Of a stretch of 64,000 nt of DNA, positions 1-7,956 are shown piece after piece. Source of the stretch: Bariatricus massiliensis (lineage in GTDB: Bacteria > Bacillota > Clostridia > Lachnospirales > Lachnospiraceae). The stretch lies in assembly GCF_900086725.1 (NCBI RefSeq), contig NZ_LT574838.1:760859-824858 (forward strand), read 5' to 3'. The position numbers and the translations under genes were made by a program. The first letter of the stretch is position 1. The number at the start of each line of letters is the position of its first letter. The notes beneath the pieces were generated by a model, which did not search any database, was not told the origin of the DNA, and was given only the letters and a program-made list of their open reading frames with translations.

Positions 1-253
1 AGTCCCCTGTACCCATGCAGGGGAACTCCTGCGGCAGGGCATCCAAGGAATACGTACGGTCTTCTCCCGCATCATACGGATTTCCTGAAAAGCCACGGTC
101 CGCGTATGTGAGCAGATAATCCATACAGCCGTTTACTTTCTTTCCATAGTACAAATGCAATAGAAAACCATAGGAATCCACCTGCATTTGATAGGTTGAT
201 TCCTTCGTGTGCAAGGTGAAGGTTCTGCTCATTTTATCAAAATAAATTCCCAT
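1..253 (-). CDS. alpha-galactosidase (GH36 family), N-terminal part, cut by window edge
   Basis: The minus strand reads an open frame of 84 codons from an ATG at 253 down to the window edge, preceded by an AAAGGA ribosome-binding site. The residues YADRGFSGNPYDAG, EDRTYSLDALPQEFPC and MGTGD match the N-terminal beta-sandwich domain of GH36 alpha-galactosidases, which hydrolyse terminal alpha-galactose from melibiose and raffinose-type sugars in the cytoplasm. The catalytic barrel lies outside the window. It is divergent from an AraC regulator, a usual arrangement for alpha-galactoside use. Family call is from remembered sequence features and is fairly sure; exact substrate is inferred. Confidence 0.8.
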   Translation of the reverse strand, partial: MGIYFDKMSRTFTLHTKESTYQMQVDSYGFLLHLYYGKKVNGCMDYLLTYADRGFSGNPYDAGEDRTYSLDALPQEFPCMGTGD

Positions 254-444
254 ATTCTAAATTCCTTTCTCACTTATTTGACTGATTTCTTTAGTTTCAT
301 TATATCACGGCTGTACTTGTGCTCAAATACCTATGCTTTTGCACTTTTATTCCTTTATGCTTTCTTTTTGTATGTAGCAAAAAGTAATCTAGCATTTTGG
401 TATATTTTATGCTATTCTGAACGTAAGAAAGGAGCTGGCACTTT
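254..444. promoter_or_regulatory. divergent promoter region between alpha-galactosidase and AraC genes
   Basis: This 191-bp AT-rich gap separates two divergent genes and must hold both promoters. A ribosome-binding site (GGAG, 431-434) precedes the AraC start. TATATTTTAT at 401-410 and TATTCT at 413-418 are possible -10 elements for the regulator gene, but no convincing -35 is visible. A binding site for the regulator is expected here; I see no clear direct repeat. Confidence 0.45.
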
Positions 445-1302
445 ATGGACAATCTATTGTTTTCTGTCTTCCCAAATGAAAATTTCATAGACTTGGGGCT
501 CTATCAGTTCGGCTGGGAGCATTGTAGACCTTCCCACTCCTTCGGCCCCGCCGTCCGCAACCATTATGTTTTTCATTATGTAATATCAGGGGCAGGCACA
601 CTGGTGGCCGAAAATCAAAAAGGAACCGCACACACCTATCGCTTAGAGAAGGGACAGGGATTCATGCTGCTCCCCGGCCAGATTACGACCTATACTGCCG
701 ATAAGGAATTTCCTTGGGAATATACATGGCTGGAATTCGACGGGCTGCGTGCGAAAGAGGCGGTAGAAGCGGCCGGCCTTCATCTAGGCCATCCCGTCTA
801 TGACGCTGGCTGCGAAGAGCTGCGGGATTCTATGGCAAATGAAATGCTCTATATCGTACAGCACGCAGAACAGACGCCCTTCCATCTGATTGGACATTTA
901 TATCTGTTTTTAGACTGCCTGACCCGCTCCTCTGTCTCCGCAAAACCCAGAAAAAGCGGGCGGATACGGGACTTCTATATAAAAGAATCGCTGTCCTATA
1001 TTGAGCAGAACTTCCAGTCACAGATTTCCGTCGAAGATATGGCCGCGGCCTGCGGCTTGAACCGCAGTTATTTCGGCAAAATTTTCCGAGATACTGTGGG
1101 ATGTCCGCCGCAGGAATTTTTGATGAAATACCGCATGACAAAAGCCGCAGAGCTTTTGAAGCAGACCACCCTATCCATCAGTGATATCGGCAATGCAGTA
1201 GGATATCCCAACCAGCTGCATTTCTCAAGAGCATTTAAAAATATCTATGGAGTATCGCCAAGAGAATGGCGGAGGCAAAATAAAATCATTAGCACAAAAT
1301 AA
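445..1302 (+). CDS. AraC-family transcriptional regulator
   Basis: A 285-residue protein with an N-terminal cupin-like sensing domain (about residues 15-150, with LLPGQITTYTADKEFPWEYTW) and a C-terminal double helix-turn-helix (about 175-275, including YIEQNFQSQISVEDMAAACGLNRSYFGKIF and the AraC signature region ending GVSPREWRR). The length is usual for sugar-responsive AraC activators of the MsmR/RafR kind. The start ATG at 445 has a GGAG site 10 nt upstream. It is divergent from an alpha-galactosidase gene and probably activates it in response to an alpha-galactoside; this is inferred from position. Transcription ends at a strong terminator just after the stop. Confidence 0.88.
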   Translation: MDNLLFSVFPNENFIDLGLYQFGWEHCRPSHSFGPAVRNHYVFHYVISGAGTLVAENQKGTAHTYRLEKGQGFMLLPGQITTYTADKEFPWEYTWLEFDGLRAKEAVEAAGLHLGHPVYDAGCEELRDSMANEMLYIVQHAEQTPFHLIGHLYLFLDCLTRSSVSAKPRKSGRIRDFYIKESLSYIEQNFQSQISVEDMAAACGLNRSYFGKIFRDTVGCPPQEFLMKYRMTKAAELLKQTTLSISDIGNAVGYPNQLHFSRAFKNIYGVSPREWRRQNKIISTK

Positions 1303-1306
1303 TCAA

Positions 1307-1338
1307 CCCCGCATTTTATTGAATTATAAAATGCGGGG
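1307..1338. terminator. intrinsic terminator after AraC gene
   Basis: A 13-bp perfect stem (CCCCGCATTTTAT at 1307-1319 and its complement at 1326-1338) with a 6-nt loop is followed on the plus strand by CTGTTCTTTT. It ends the AraC transcript. It also lies just past the stop of the minus-strand small gene at 1347-1493, so it may work in both directions, although the T-rich tract is weaker on that side. Confidence 0.85.
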
Positions 1339-1346
1339 CTGTTCTT

Positions 1347-1493
1347 TTATGATTCGTACATAATGTATGCAGGATTATGTAATACTGTTGTTCTTTCCTT
1401 TTTTCCACCGTTTTCTTTCACATAAGATACGACGCCAAGAACTGTAAAAAATGCAACAGCAGCAAGAATTTCTGCGATAGACATTATAGCCAT
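1347..1493 (-). CDS. small single-pass membrane protein, 48 aa, unknown function
   Basis: A short minus-strand gene begins ATGGCTATAATG at 1493 with an AGGGAGG ribosome-binding site 8-9 nt upstream. The product starts MAIMSIAEILAAVAFFTVLG, continues VVSYVKENGGKKER, and ends PAYIMYES. Residues about 4-25 form one hydrophobic membrane span followed by a basic, cytoplasm-like tail, so an N-out/C-in single-pass protein is likely. A consensus sigma-A promoter lies just upstream at 1541-1569, and a bidirectional hairpin follows the stop, so it looks like a monocistronic unit. I do not recognise the family. Nothing ties it to the adjacent flavoprotein gene except position. Confidence 0.72.
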   Translation of the reverse strand: MAIMSIAEILAAVAFFTVLGVVSYVKENGGKKERTTVLHNPAYIMYES

Positions 1494-1540
1494 TTTCAAT
1501 AACCTCCCTGAATAGACTGCGTTCTAGTTTTCCATTGGCT

Positions 1541-1569
1541 ATTGTAGTACTATCCTTCCTAATTGTCAA
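1541..1569 (-). promoter_or_regulatory. consensus sigma-A promoter for the 48-aa gene
   Basis: On the minus strand a perfect -35 TTGACA (1564-1569) and a -10 TACAAT (1541-1546) are separated by exactly 17 bp. Transcription would start near 1534, about 40 nt before the small gene's ATG at 1493. It lies in the gap downstream of the flavoprotein gene, so it belongs to the small gene, not to the flavoprotein. Confidence 0.8.
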
Positions 1570-1582
1570 CTGCCAGTTTTTA

Positions 1583-2983
1583 TTATGCATGCCTGATATC
1601 TGTGTACTCAGATATCTCCCTGCTGATTGTACATAAATCATCCACACTCAAATCATGAATATCCTCGTGTCCCGTGATTCTCGCGAAAGTCTTCAGCTCC
1701 GCAAAGGTAGCCTTGAAGTAATTTGCCACCCTCTGTGCCGCGGCATCTTCCTTGAGCCGCGCCCTGAGCGCCGGATCTTGAGTGGCCACCCCTACCGGGC
1801 AGTTTCCACTGCCGCAGATACGATACTGCTGGCATGCCGCCGCTACCATTCCGGCCGAAGCCAGCGCAACGGCATCCGCCCCCATGGCCAGAGCTTTCGC
1901 AATATCTGACGAAATACGGAATCCCCCGGTAATGACAAGATCAATATCCGCTCCTACGCTGTCCAAATATTTTCTTGCGCGGTGAAGTGCATAGATTGTT
2001 GGGACACTTGTCGCATCCCTTATAATCTTCGGGCTCGCCCCGGTGGCTCCTCCGCGTCCGTCTATCGTAATAAAGTCCGGCTCTGCGTAAACGCAGAACG
2101 CCAAGTCTCTCTCTATGCGTCCCGCTGCTATCTTAATACCTATCGGCCTTCCCTCCGACGCGAAACGAAGCTGGAAGACCAATTCCTTTAAATCTTCCCG
2201 GGTGCGCACATCGGGTATTGTGGACGGGCTTATAATGTCCTTCCCTATCGGCTTTTCTCTGATCGACGCAATCTCGGCAGTCACCTTCTCCCCCGGAAGA
2301 TGTCCTCCCATCCCGGGTTTTGTCCCCTGTCCTATTTTAATCTCAATGGCGTCAGAGTTTTTAAGGTTTTCCGGTGTCACACTGTACTTGTTGGGCACAT
2401 ACTCAAAAATATATTTGTGGGCAGCCGCCATTTCTTCCGGCAGAATTCCACCTTCCCCGCTGCACATGGCCGTGCCTGACATCGCCGTCCCCTTGGCTAG
2501 TGCTACCTTGACTTCTCTGGACAAGGCTCCGAAAGACATGTGGGAAATATAGGCCGGTCCCTCCAAGACCATGGGCTGCCTTGCATGTTTTCCAATGACG
2601 GTCTTAATGCAGACCGGCGCGTCAGCCTCCAACGGCATTGGATCCAACTGGGCGCCCAATATCAGCACGTCCTCCCAGCCCGGCATGGGCATAGTCGTCC
2701 CCATTGCTTCAATAATAGGTTCCCCTGTCAGTGCCATCTGATGAATCTCCTTCATGCACCGATAGGGCGAATCCGATTTTACATATTCCGGGGGATACGC
2801 CAATGGATTCCCCTCTACTTTCTCAAGATCAATTTGTTTTTCATTCTGCCCGTCCTCCTTTAACAGGTGGAAGGCACTGACCGGCTGTGCACATACCGGG
2901 CACTTTTCAATGTCAGAAAAAGGGTTTCCCATCTTTTCCTCATCAAAAATATATCCACAGGTTGAACATTGATACTTTGCCAT
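1583..2983 (-). CDS. rubredoxin-fused glutamate-synthase-like FMN protein
   Basis: A 466-residue protein. Residues 6-31 form a rubredoxin-type iron site (C6-x2-C9-G-Y and C28-P-V-C31). The rest is the FMN-binding alpha/beta barrel of the glutamate synthase large subunit (GQGTKPGMGGHLPG, DGRGGATGASP, ITGGFRISSDIAKALAMGADAV) with the CGSGNCPVG cysteine cluster near residue 395 that binds an iron-sulfur centre in that family. It lacks the glutaminase domain, so it is not a normal GltB. It is probably a redox enzyme that passes electrons between an iron site and FMN; the substrate is unknown. It lies 170 bp downstream of the sodium symporter in the reductase cluster, after a hairpin, so co-transcription is possible but not certain. 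AGGAGG-type site precedes the ATG at 2983. Confidence 0.85.
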   Translation of the reverse strand: MAKYQCSTCGYIFDEEKMGNPFSDIEKCPVCAQPVSAFHLLKEDGQNEKQIDLEKVEGNPLAYPPEYVKSDSPYRCMKEIHQMALTGEPIIEAMGTTMPMPGWEDVLILGAQLDPMPLEADAPVCIKTVIGKHARQPMVLEGPAYISHMSFGALSREVKVALAKGTAMSGTAMCSGEGGILPEEMAAAHKYIFEYVPNKYSVTPENLKNSDAIEIKIGQGTKPGMGGHLPGEKVTAEIASIREKPIGKDIISPSTIPDVRTREDLKELVFQLRFASEGRPIGIKIAAGRIERDLAFCVYAEPDFITIDGRGGATGASPKIIRDATSVPTIYALHRARKYLDSVGADIDLVITGGFRISSDIAKALAMGADAVALASAGMVAAACQQYRICGSGNCPVGVATQDPALRARLKEDAAAQRVANYFKATFAELKTFARITGHEDIHDLSVDDLCTISREISEYTDIRHA

Positions 2984-3021
2984 CTTATTTCCTCCTTTTC
3001 CACTGCAATTACTTTCATTGT

Positions 3022-3055
3022 AAACTCTTTCTTTTGTTTCTACAACAAAGAGTTT
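3022..3055. promoter_or_regulatory. inverted repeat upstream of the rubredoxin-FMN gene
   Basis: AAACTCTTT at 3022-3030 is repeated in inverted form as AAAGAGTTT at 3047-3055 with a 16-nt spacer, 40-70 bp upstream of the flavoprotein start. It could be an operator or a leader hairpin. No good -35/-10 pair was seen with it, so the role is open. Confidence 0.35.
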
Positions 3056-3086
3056 TATAGTGTGGAGATACTGTTTCCTATACCAC

Positions 3087-3120
3087 GAAGAGGAGCCCGC
3101 CTCACGGCGGGCCCCCCTTC
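3087..3120 (-). terminator. GC-rich hairpin after the sodium symporter gene
   Basis: The core stem GCCCGCC/GGCGGGC (3095-3101 and 3106-3112, loop of 4) extends to GAAG/CTTC at the base. On the minus strand the two non-Watson-Crick positions become G-U pairs, giving an uninterrupted 15-bp stem, while on the plus strand they are A-C mismatches. This fits a structure made in the minus-strand transcript of the reductase operon. There is no long U tract, so it may be a processing or partial terminator hairpin. Confidence 0.6.
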
Positions 3121-3152
3121 TGCATTATATTTGAGGGTCTGTTTTAAGAAAA

Positions 3153-4526
3153 TTACTGAATAAATCCAAATACGTTGAGCAGGATAATGATCATAAATGC
3201 CGGTACCACTACCATAGTAAGCGCTTTGGAGAAGCTGGAGAGCTTGCCGTCACGCCCGTTAGATGTAAGCTCTTTCTCGTATGCCTTGAATCCCCATACC
3301 TTCCATACGAAGATACATGTCAAAAGACATCCTGCCGGAAGCAGCACATAACCGGTGAAACAATCAAACCAATCATACAGTCCATAATACTCTACTCCTG
3401 TGAAATACGGCCAAGGAAGCTTGAAGTTCTTCATGATTCCAAAGCCCAAGGATACGAGCACATTACCTGCAAGGATGATTCCTGATACAACGCCAACAGC
3501 TTTCTTACGTCCCATATTGAGCTTGATTTCAAAGGTTCTCATCGTAATCTCAAAGAATGAGAAGAGAGAAGAAATAACCGCAAATGACAGTGCTAAGAAG
3601 AATACACTACCAATAATTCTTCCTCCCGGAAGTCCGCTGAAAATGTTCGTCATAACTTCAAATACAAGGCTGGGTCCTTTCTGTACGTCAAAACCGCCTG
3701 CGAAAGCAGATGGAATGATTACGAAACCTGCCAGAACCGCAGCAGCAGTGTCACATACACTTACTAAAATCGCGTCGGATTTCAGGTTGTTCTTATCCGG
3801 TATGTTGGCGCCCAGTGTTGTAAAGATTCCCCAGCCGATACCAACTGAGAACAGTACCTGTGTAGCCGCGTCGGCAAATACTTTGACATTCATCTTACTA
3901 AAGTCAGGAATCAAATAATATTTAAGCCCTTCAATAGCCTTGGGATCGATCGTCAACGCCCATATACCACATACAATCAAGAATACAAACAACAAAGGCA
4001 TCATAACTTTCGTAACTTTTTCTACTATATTCGTAATACCGAATAACAAAAGAATTGATACGAAGGCCAGCAATAAAACGGTCCATACAATTGGTTCTAC
4101 TGTTGAGCCGGTAAAATCTGTAAAGAATGCCCCTTTATCTTCGCCAAAATCTCCACTCACGATATACGTGAATGCGTATTTTAATACCCAGCCGCCTACT
4201 ACAACATAGTACATGTTGATCATAAGCGTACAAAGATTGGCCATCCATCCAACAAAGCCCCATTTTTTGTTTATTTTTTCAAATGCCGTTACTGTGTCCG
4301 ATTTTGAGTGCCGGCCAATCGCCGTTTCCATCTCAACCATCGGATGAGCCATGATTGCTATAATTATAATATACACGATGAGGAAAATTCCTCCACCGCC
4401 ACGATACGCGAGATACGGGAATTTCCAAATATTACCTAGACCAATTGCTGCGCCTGCCGCCACCATGATATATCCGAATCTTGAATTCCATTGTGCCGTT
4501 CCATTCCCTTGATTATTATTGCTCAT
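3153..4526 (-). CDS. neurotransmitter:sodium symporter (NSS/SNF) family transporter
   Basis: A 457-residue integral membrane protein with about 12 hydrophobic spans. The N-terminal WNSRFGYIMVAAGAAIGLGNIWKFPYLAYRGGGG is the hallmark first helix of NSS transporters (LeuT-like), including the unwound substrate and sodium-binding stretch. These carriers import small amino acids or their derivatives with Na+. It follows grdB by 95 bp in the same direction, and the region between contains a hairpin. The cluster suggests it imports the substrate of the reductase, such as glycine or sarcosine; betaine is more often carried by BCCT-type transporters. Substrate is inferred from context only. Confidence 0.88.
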   Translation of the reverse strand: MSNNNQGNGTAQWNSRFGYIMVAAGAAIGLGNIWKFPYLAYRGGGGIFLIVYIIIIAIMAHPMVEMETAIGRHSKSDTVTAFEKINKKWGFVGWMANLCTLMINMYYVVVGGWVLKYAFTYIVSGDFGEDKGAFFTDFTGSTVEPIVWTVLLLAFVSILLLFGITNIVEKVTKVMMPLLFVFLIVCGIWALTIDPKAIEGLKYYLIPDFSKMNVKVFADAATQVLFSVGIGWGIFTTLGANIPDKNNLKSDAILVSVCDTAAAVLAGFVIIPSAFAGGFDVQKGPSLVFEVMTNIFSGLPGGRIIGSVFFLALSFAVISSLFSFFEITMRTFEIKLNMGRKKAVGVVSGIILAGNVLVSLGFGIMKNFKLPWPYFTGVEYYGLYDWFDCFTGYVLLPAGCLLTCIFVWKVWGFKAYEKELTSNGRDGKLSSFSKALTMVVVPAFMIIILLNVFGFIQ

Positions 4527-4560
4527 AAAACACTCTCCTTCCCCAGGATTCTCTATTTTT

Positions 4561-4587
4561 CCGGGCGGATTGGTTCTATCCGCCCGG
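4561..4587 (-). other. intercistronic hairpin between grdB and transporter
   Basis: CCGGGCGGAT (4561-4570) pairs perfectly with ATCCGCCCGG (4578-4587) around a 7-nt loop. On the transcribed minus strand the hairpin is followed by AAAAATAG, not a U tract, so it is not a classical terminator. It may stabilise or separate the upstream grd mRNA from the transporter message. Confidence 0.6.
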
Positions 4588-4621
4588 TTTGGAACATAAT
4601 AACTTTATCATCTGCTAATTT

Positions 4622-5929
4622 CTATTCAAATACTGTCTGCTCGTCAACCGGTGTCTGAAGTGCTTTAAGTGCACGTTCCACCAATTCACGGCGAATCTGT
4701 TTACTCTTCTCTTCCGGAAGGTTCGGATCACCCAGAGGATATGGGATACCGATTGCCGGTACGATACGGTTTGCGCCGATTGTGAGGGATATCGGAACTA
4801 CCGTTGCTATATGAACTACAGGGATGCCTGCACGCTCAACTTCTTTGACCATCGTTGCACCGCAACGTGTACAGGTACCTCAAGTAGAGGTGAGAACAAC
4901 TGCTCCCACACCGTCTTCTTTTAATTTCTTAACAAAGTCTTCCCCGAAGCCTTTGGCATTTCCTGTTGACGTTCCTGTACCTGTGGTCGTGATAAAGTAA
5001 TTAGCCAGCTCGCCGATTACGCCTTCTCTTTCCAAATCCCTCATAACATCCAGAGGAACAACAAGGTTTGGATTTTCTGTTACGAAAGCACGATCATATC
5101 CACCATGAATGGTCATGAAATCTTTTTTGTCCATCCGGTCCATGCCTTCAATGCTGTACACGCCGTATTTAGTAGCACTGGAGGATTCAATGTGATCCGG
5201 ATTGCCCTGCGGAACAATACCACCGGAAGTAATCATTGCCACCTTCACTTTAGACATGTCAGCTACCGGCGGATTCGGCGGTACACGGTCGAATTTTGGC
5301 ATTGGGTATTCCGTCTCTACTGCTTCGCCGCGGCATTTCTTCACAAGGAGATCTACGCCTCGCTCAGAGCCACGTTTTTCATGGAAATAGTTAACTCGGA
5401 TTCCACGCTCTATGTATCCTTCAATACTCGGCCCTAAGATTTCCTCGCCTTTTACCATCTTTTCACCGATAGTCTTGATATGCGGAACCGCATCTTTCAT
5501 GCCTGCCGCTGAATTCTTAGTTTTTACAATAATCAAATCCTTCTTGAACATGTCAACGCCCGGATTCTCTTCGTACATACCGGTAAGTACCGGGATGCCA
5601 AGCTCAGCTTCTACAGCCTTACACATTGTACCACAAGCTACACCATAACGTCCCGCGTTAAAAGCAGGGCCAGCGATAAAAAGTTGTGGGTCGTATTTTT
5701 TGATCATCTCAAGAAGTTCTGCCTTAGCCGCGTCTGTCTTTTCACCAAAGTAGTTGTCACCGCACACAACGGTCGCTACGATTTCATAGTCATCACCGAA
5801 AGCTGCTTTAAGCGCAAGTCCCGGGCCCATAGCGCCTTCGTGAAGTTCCGGTTTCATACCGGCTGCCTCTTCTCCGCCTGCCCCTGCGAAGAAGTTATTG
5901 ATATAATGAACAATTTTATATTTTGCCAT
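4622..5929 (-). CDS. grdB: glycine/sarcosine/betaine reductase component B, selenoprotein subunit (GrdB family), with in-frame UGA = Sec
   Basis: The frame reads 349 codons, then TGA at 4880-4882, then 85 more codons to a TAG at 4622. Read through as selenocysteine, it gives a 435-residue protein with U350-x2-C353-x2-C356, the redox motif of GrdB-family subunits, at the end of the strand sequence VVLTST. A 6-bp hairpin follows the UGA at the spacing used by bacterial SECIS elements. GrdB-type subunits bind the substrate amine and, with the pyruvoyl subunit, transfer its carboxymethyl group to the selenoprotein GrdA, ending in acetyl phosphate. It sits between grdE (18 bp upstream) and an NSS symporter. 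The length matches the family. Whether the substrate is glycine, sarcosine or betaine cannot be told; GrdA, GrdC and GrdD are absent from the window. Confidence 0.93.
4853..4882 (-). promoter_or_regulatory. selenocysteine UGA codon and SECIS-like hairpin in grdB
   Basis: The UGA codon is at 4880-4882. From 13 nt downstream, CGTTGC (4862-4867) and GCAACG (4853-4858) form a perfect 6-bp stem closed by the 3-nt loop GGT, with guanines at the loop as in bacterial SECIS elements recognised by SelB. The coding frame continues without interruption through the hairpin. Confidence 0.82.
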
Positions 5930-5946
5930 TTTGTTTATCCCCCTTT

Positions 5947-7233
5947 CTAATATGTGCGGGCTGCAAGTTTATTGAAGCCGTTTGCAATCGTAGACGCGAT
6001 GATAATCTGAAGTTCCGCGTCAAAGCTGCCATCCGCCTTGATACATCCTTCATATCCACCAATCATTGTCTCTACAAAATCCAATGTACCAATTACGTGA
6101 TCCATAGCCGGGAAGTGAACAATGATATTGCCTTGTCCACAGGATACCATTGTATCCGCTTCCGGAACCGCATCAGCGAGGGATTGGGATTTTCCGTCAC
6201 GGCCTGGGAACTCATCGGTTATGATGACAACCTTCGTTCCGGCCTGAGTCACTTTCTTACAGTTCATCATAAGGTCCGTATCCGGGTTGCCGTATCCCTC
6301 TTCTGTGATAAGAAGGCCATCAAGTCCGATAAACTGGGCGAGCTTAGCGACCATATCGGAACAGCGTTCTTTGTCTGCAAGGAATACATTTTCATTGGTC
6401 AGAATAACGCCGATGAAGTTCAGGTCTTTTCCGTGACGTTTATACAAATCTTCGATAACCGGGTTGTTGAGATGGTGATAAGTGGTAACCTTATCGCATG
6501 GGGCTACGCAGTTACCACTGACAATCGCACCATCCATAATTTCGGTAGGATACATAAGAGTCGGGATGAACTTCTTAGCATCTACCCCATAATAAAATGT
6601 ATCATGTAACAGTCCCTGAGACTGGAGCATGTGAACATAGCCAATCTTCGGAAGATCCGGATACTGAGCGATCTGCTCAAGGAGAGGTTTCGTCTCATAA
6701 GTCACAATTTCATCCGGTTCTACATTTCTTCCTGCTTCTCCCACATAAGTTGCCACTTTAAGTCCTGCCATTCTTCCAGCAGCCTCATAGTCATGAGTCT
6801 CAAGCCCTTCCTTCGGCTCAATTACTACGCACACATTGTATGTCTCAGAAAATGGTGTATATTTAGCAGTAGGGCCTGACATGTCAATTACACCTTCCTG
6901 AAATCCTACAATACGGCCGCAAGTGATAACAGTAGAGCCTACCAGTGCATGTGTTCTGCCTTCTCCGACTTGTTTAACTTTATTGATAACGCCCGGGAAA
7001 ATAGCTCCAGGGCCGTCTACTTTAACACGTGGTTCAATGACATCCTTTACCGGGGCAATTCTTACAGATTCACCCGGTCTGGCCAATTCCACTCTTGCAG
7101 AAATCAGTCTGTCGTCTTCCAGCACTAATTTCTCAATTTCTTCTTTACATACAAATAATGTTCCGTTTTCCACATATGTTTTGTCCGCAAACTGAACATC
7201 ATGGATGTAAATTTTACCTAACTCCAATTTCAT
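5947..7233 (-). CDS. grdE: glycine/sarcosine/betaine reductase component B, pyruvoyl proprotein subunit (GrdE family)
   Basis: A 428-residue protein that matches the GrdE/GrdG/GrdI family over its whole length (IEPRVKVDGPGAIFPG, GFQEGVIDMSGP, HMLQSQGLLHDTFYYG). The processing site VSGN-CVAP places Asn241-Cys242 at the known self-cleavage position, where the cysteine becomes a pyruvoyl group that forms a Schiff base with the substrate amine. Cleavage would yield alpha and beta chains. It lies 23 bp after grdX and 18 bp before grdB, in one operon behind a sigma-54 promoter. AGGAGGTG precedes the ATG. The symbol denotes the family; the exact substrate class is not resolved. Confidence 0.92.
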   Translation of the reverse strand: MKLELGKIYIHDVQFADKTYVENGTLFVCKEEIEKLVLEDDRLISARVELARPGESVRIAPVKDVIEPRVKVDGPGAIFPGVINKVKQVGEGRTHALVGSTVITCGRIVGFQEGVIDMSGPTAKYTPFSETYNVCVVIEPKEGLETHDYEAAGRMAGLKVATYVGEAGRNVEPDEIVTYETKPLLEQIAQYPDLPKIGYVHMLQSQGLLHDTFYYGVDAKKFIPTLMYPTEIMDGAIVSGNCVAPCDKVTTYHHLNNPVIEDLYKRHGKDLNFIGVILTNENVFLADKERCSDMVAKLAQFIGLDGLLITEEGYGNPDTDLMMNCKKVTQAGTKVVIITDEFPGRDGKSQSLADAVPEADTMVSCGQGNIIVHFPAMDHVIGTLDFVETMIGGYEGCIKADGSFDAELQIIIASTIANGFNKLAARTY

Positions 7234-7256
7234 AATTGCTGCACCTCCTGATTTTT

Positions 7257-7655
7257 TTACCTTCTATTCATAATAGGGTTCGAAACCACACCTTCCATCA
7301 GTGACAAATCGACAGTCCGGAAATCTTCTCTGGATTTTTCGGGCCAGTCGGGAAGCGGCTTACCTTTGATGAACTTGTGATAAGCTGCAATACTGTCCTC
7401 GATAAGTACCAAATCCCTGAACTCCTCGGCATCCTCAAGTGTGTCCTTGGAAAGGATGATTGATTTAAAAGGCGTCTGATTTGGTTTGACACTTCCTGCC
7501 AGAGGGTGGGTCAACAGATGATAACCCTGATGTATATAGTCTCTTGCTTTTGTAAGAACATCCAGATATGTCCAGCCCTCCTCAAACTCCATCTGGAATA
7601 TGTCCTTCCATTTTTCAAAACATCTGCAGTTATTTGTAACCATGACGTTATCCAT
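7257..7655 (-). CDS. grdX: GrdX family protein
   Basis: A 132-residue soluble protein (start region MDNVMVTNNCRCFEKWKD; middle GYHLLTHPLAGSVKPNQTPFKS) of the GrdX family, small proteins encoded at the head of many glycine reductase operons. Their biochemical role is not established. It is the first gene after the sigma-54 promoter, with an AAGGAGGG site 6 nt before the ATG, and is followed by grdE after 23 bp. No catalytic motif is visible. Confidence 0.85.
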   Translation of the reverse strand: MDNVMVTNNCRCFEKWKDIFQMEFEEGWTYLDVLTKARDYIHQGYHLLTHPLAGSVKPNQTPFKSIILSKDTLEDAEEFRDLVLIEDSIAAYHKFIKGKPLPDWPEKSREDFRTVDLSLMEGVVSNPIMNRR

Positions 7656-7723
7656 TTTGACCCTCCTTACCGTCTTTTTGATTACCCGAAAGATATGTGA
7701 TTTTCTTTCTGCTTATATATAAC

Positions 7724-7740
7724 AGCAACCCCTGTGCCAA
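7724..7740 (-). promoter_or_regulatory. sigma-54 (-24/-12) promoter of the grd operon
   Basis: On the minus strand TTGGCAC (7734-7740), five bases AGGGG, then TTGCT (7724-7728) match the sigma-54 consensus TGGCAC-N5-TTGC exactly. Transcription would begin near 7712, about 57 nt before grdX. A divergent sigma-54 activator gene and candidate upstream sites flank it. Confidence 0.92.
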
Positions 7741-7780
7741 TTTTTTATCAATAATCTATTTTTTAACTCAAACACCGCAA

Positions 7781-7830
7781 TCTATAGGAAAACTTTAACA
7801 AAATATTTTACTTATAGGTGATGTCTATAG
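7781..7830. promoter_or_regulatory. candidate activator sites (CTATAG palindromes) upstream of the sigma-54 promoter
   Basis: TCTATAG occurs at 7781-7787 and 7824-7830, centred on the palindrome CTATAG, with a related TTATAGG at 7812-7818. The two full copies are 43 bp apart, about four helical turns, and lie 45-100 bp upstream of the -24 element, where enhancer-binding proteins usually bind. They also sit between the two divergent promoters. This is inference from position and symmetry. Confidence 0.45.
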
Positions 7831-7883
7831 CTATTTTGACGGTACACCACATATATCAGGCATTTTTCCGGGAACTTTTTTTC

Positions 7884-7912
7884 TTGATTGTGTAATTTTT
7901 TTCATGTATAAT
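7884..7912 (+). promoter_or_regulatory. sigma-A promoter of the sigma-54 activator gene
   Basis: TTGATT (7884-7889) and TATAAT (7907-7912) are separated by 17 bp. Transcription would start near 7919, 38 nt before the GTG start of the activator. Confidence 0.75.
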
Positions 7913-7956
7913 AAGATTATATTTTAACAATATCAGCCACTTTAGGAGGTTAAATC

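Noticed and set aside
1375..1647. 90-codon minus-strand open frame
   Set aside because: It runs across the promoter and the better supported 48-aa gene in another frame and has low-complexity, cysteine-rich composition.
4561..4587. Rho-independent terminator between grdB and the transporter
   Set aside because: On the transcribed strand the hairpin is followed by A residues, not by a U tract.
4622..5929. grdB split into two genes by a stop codon
   Set aside because: The stop is TGA in a U-x2-C-x2-C context with a hairpin downstream and an uninterrupted frame, so it is read as selenocysteine.
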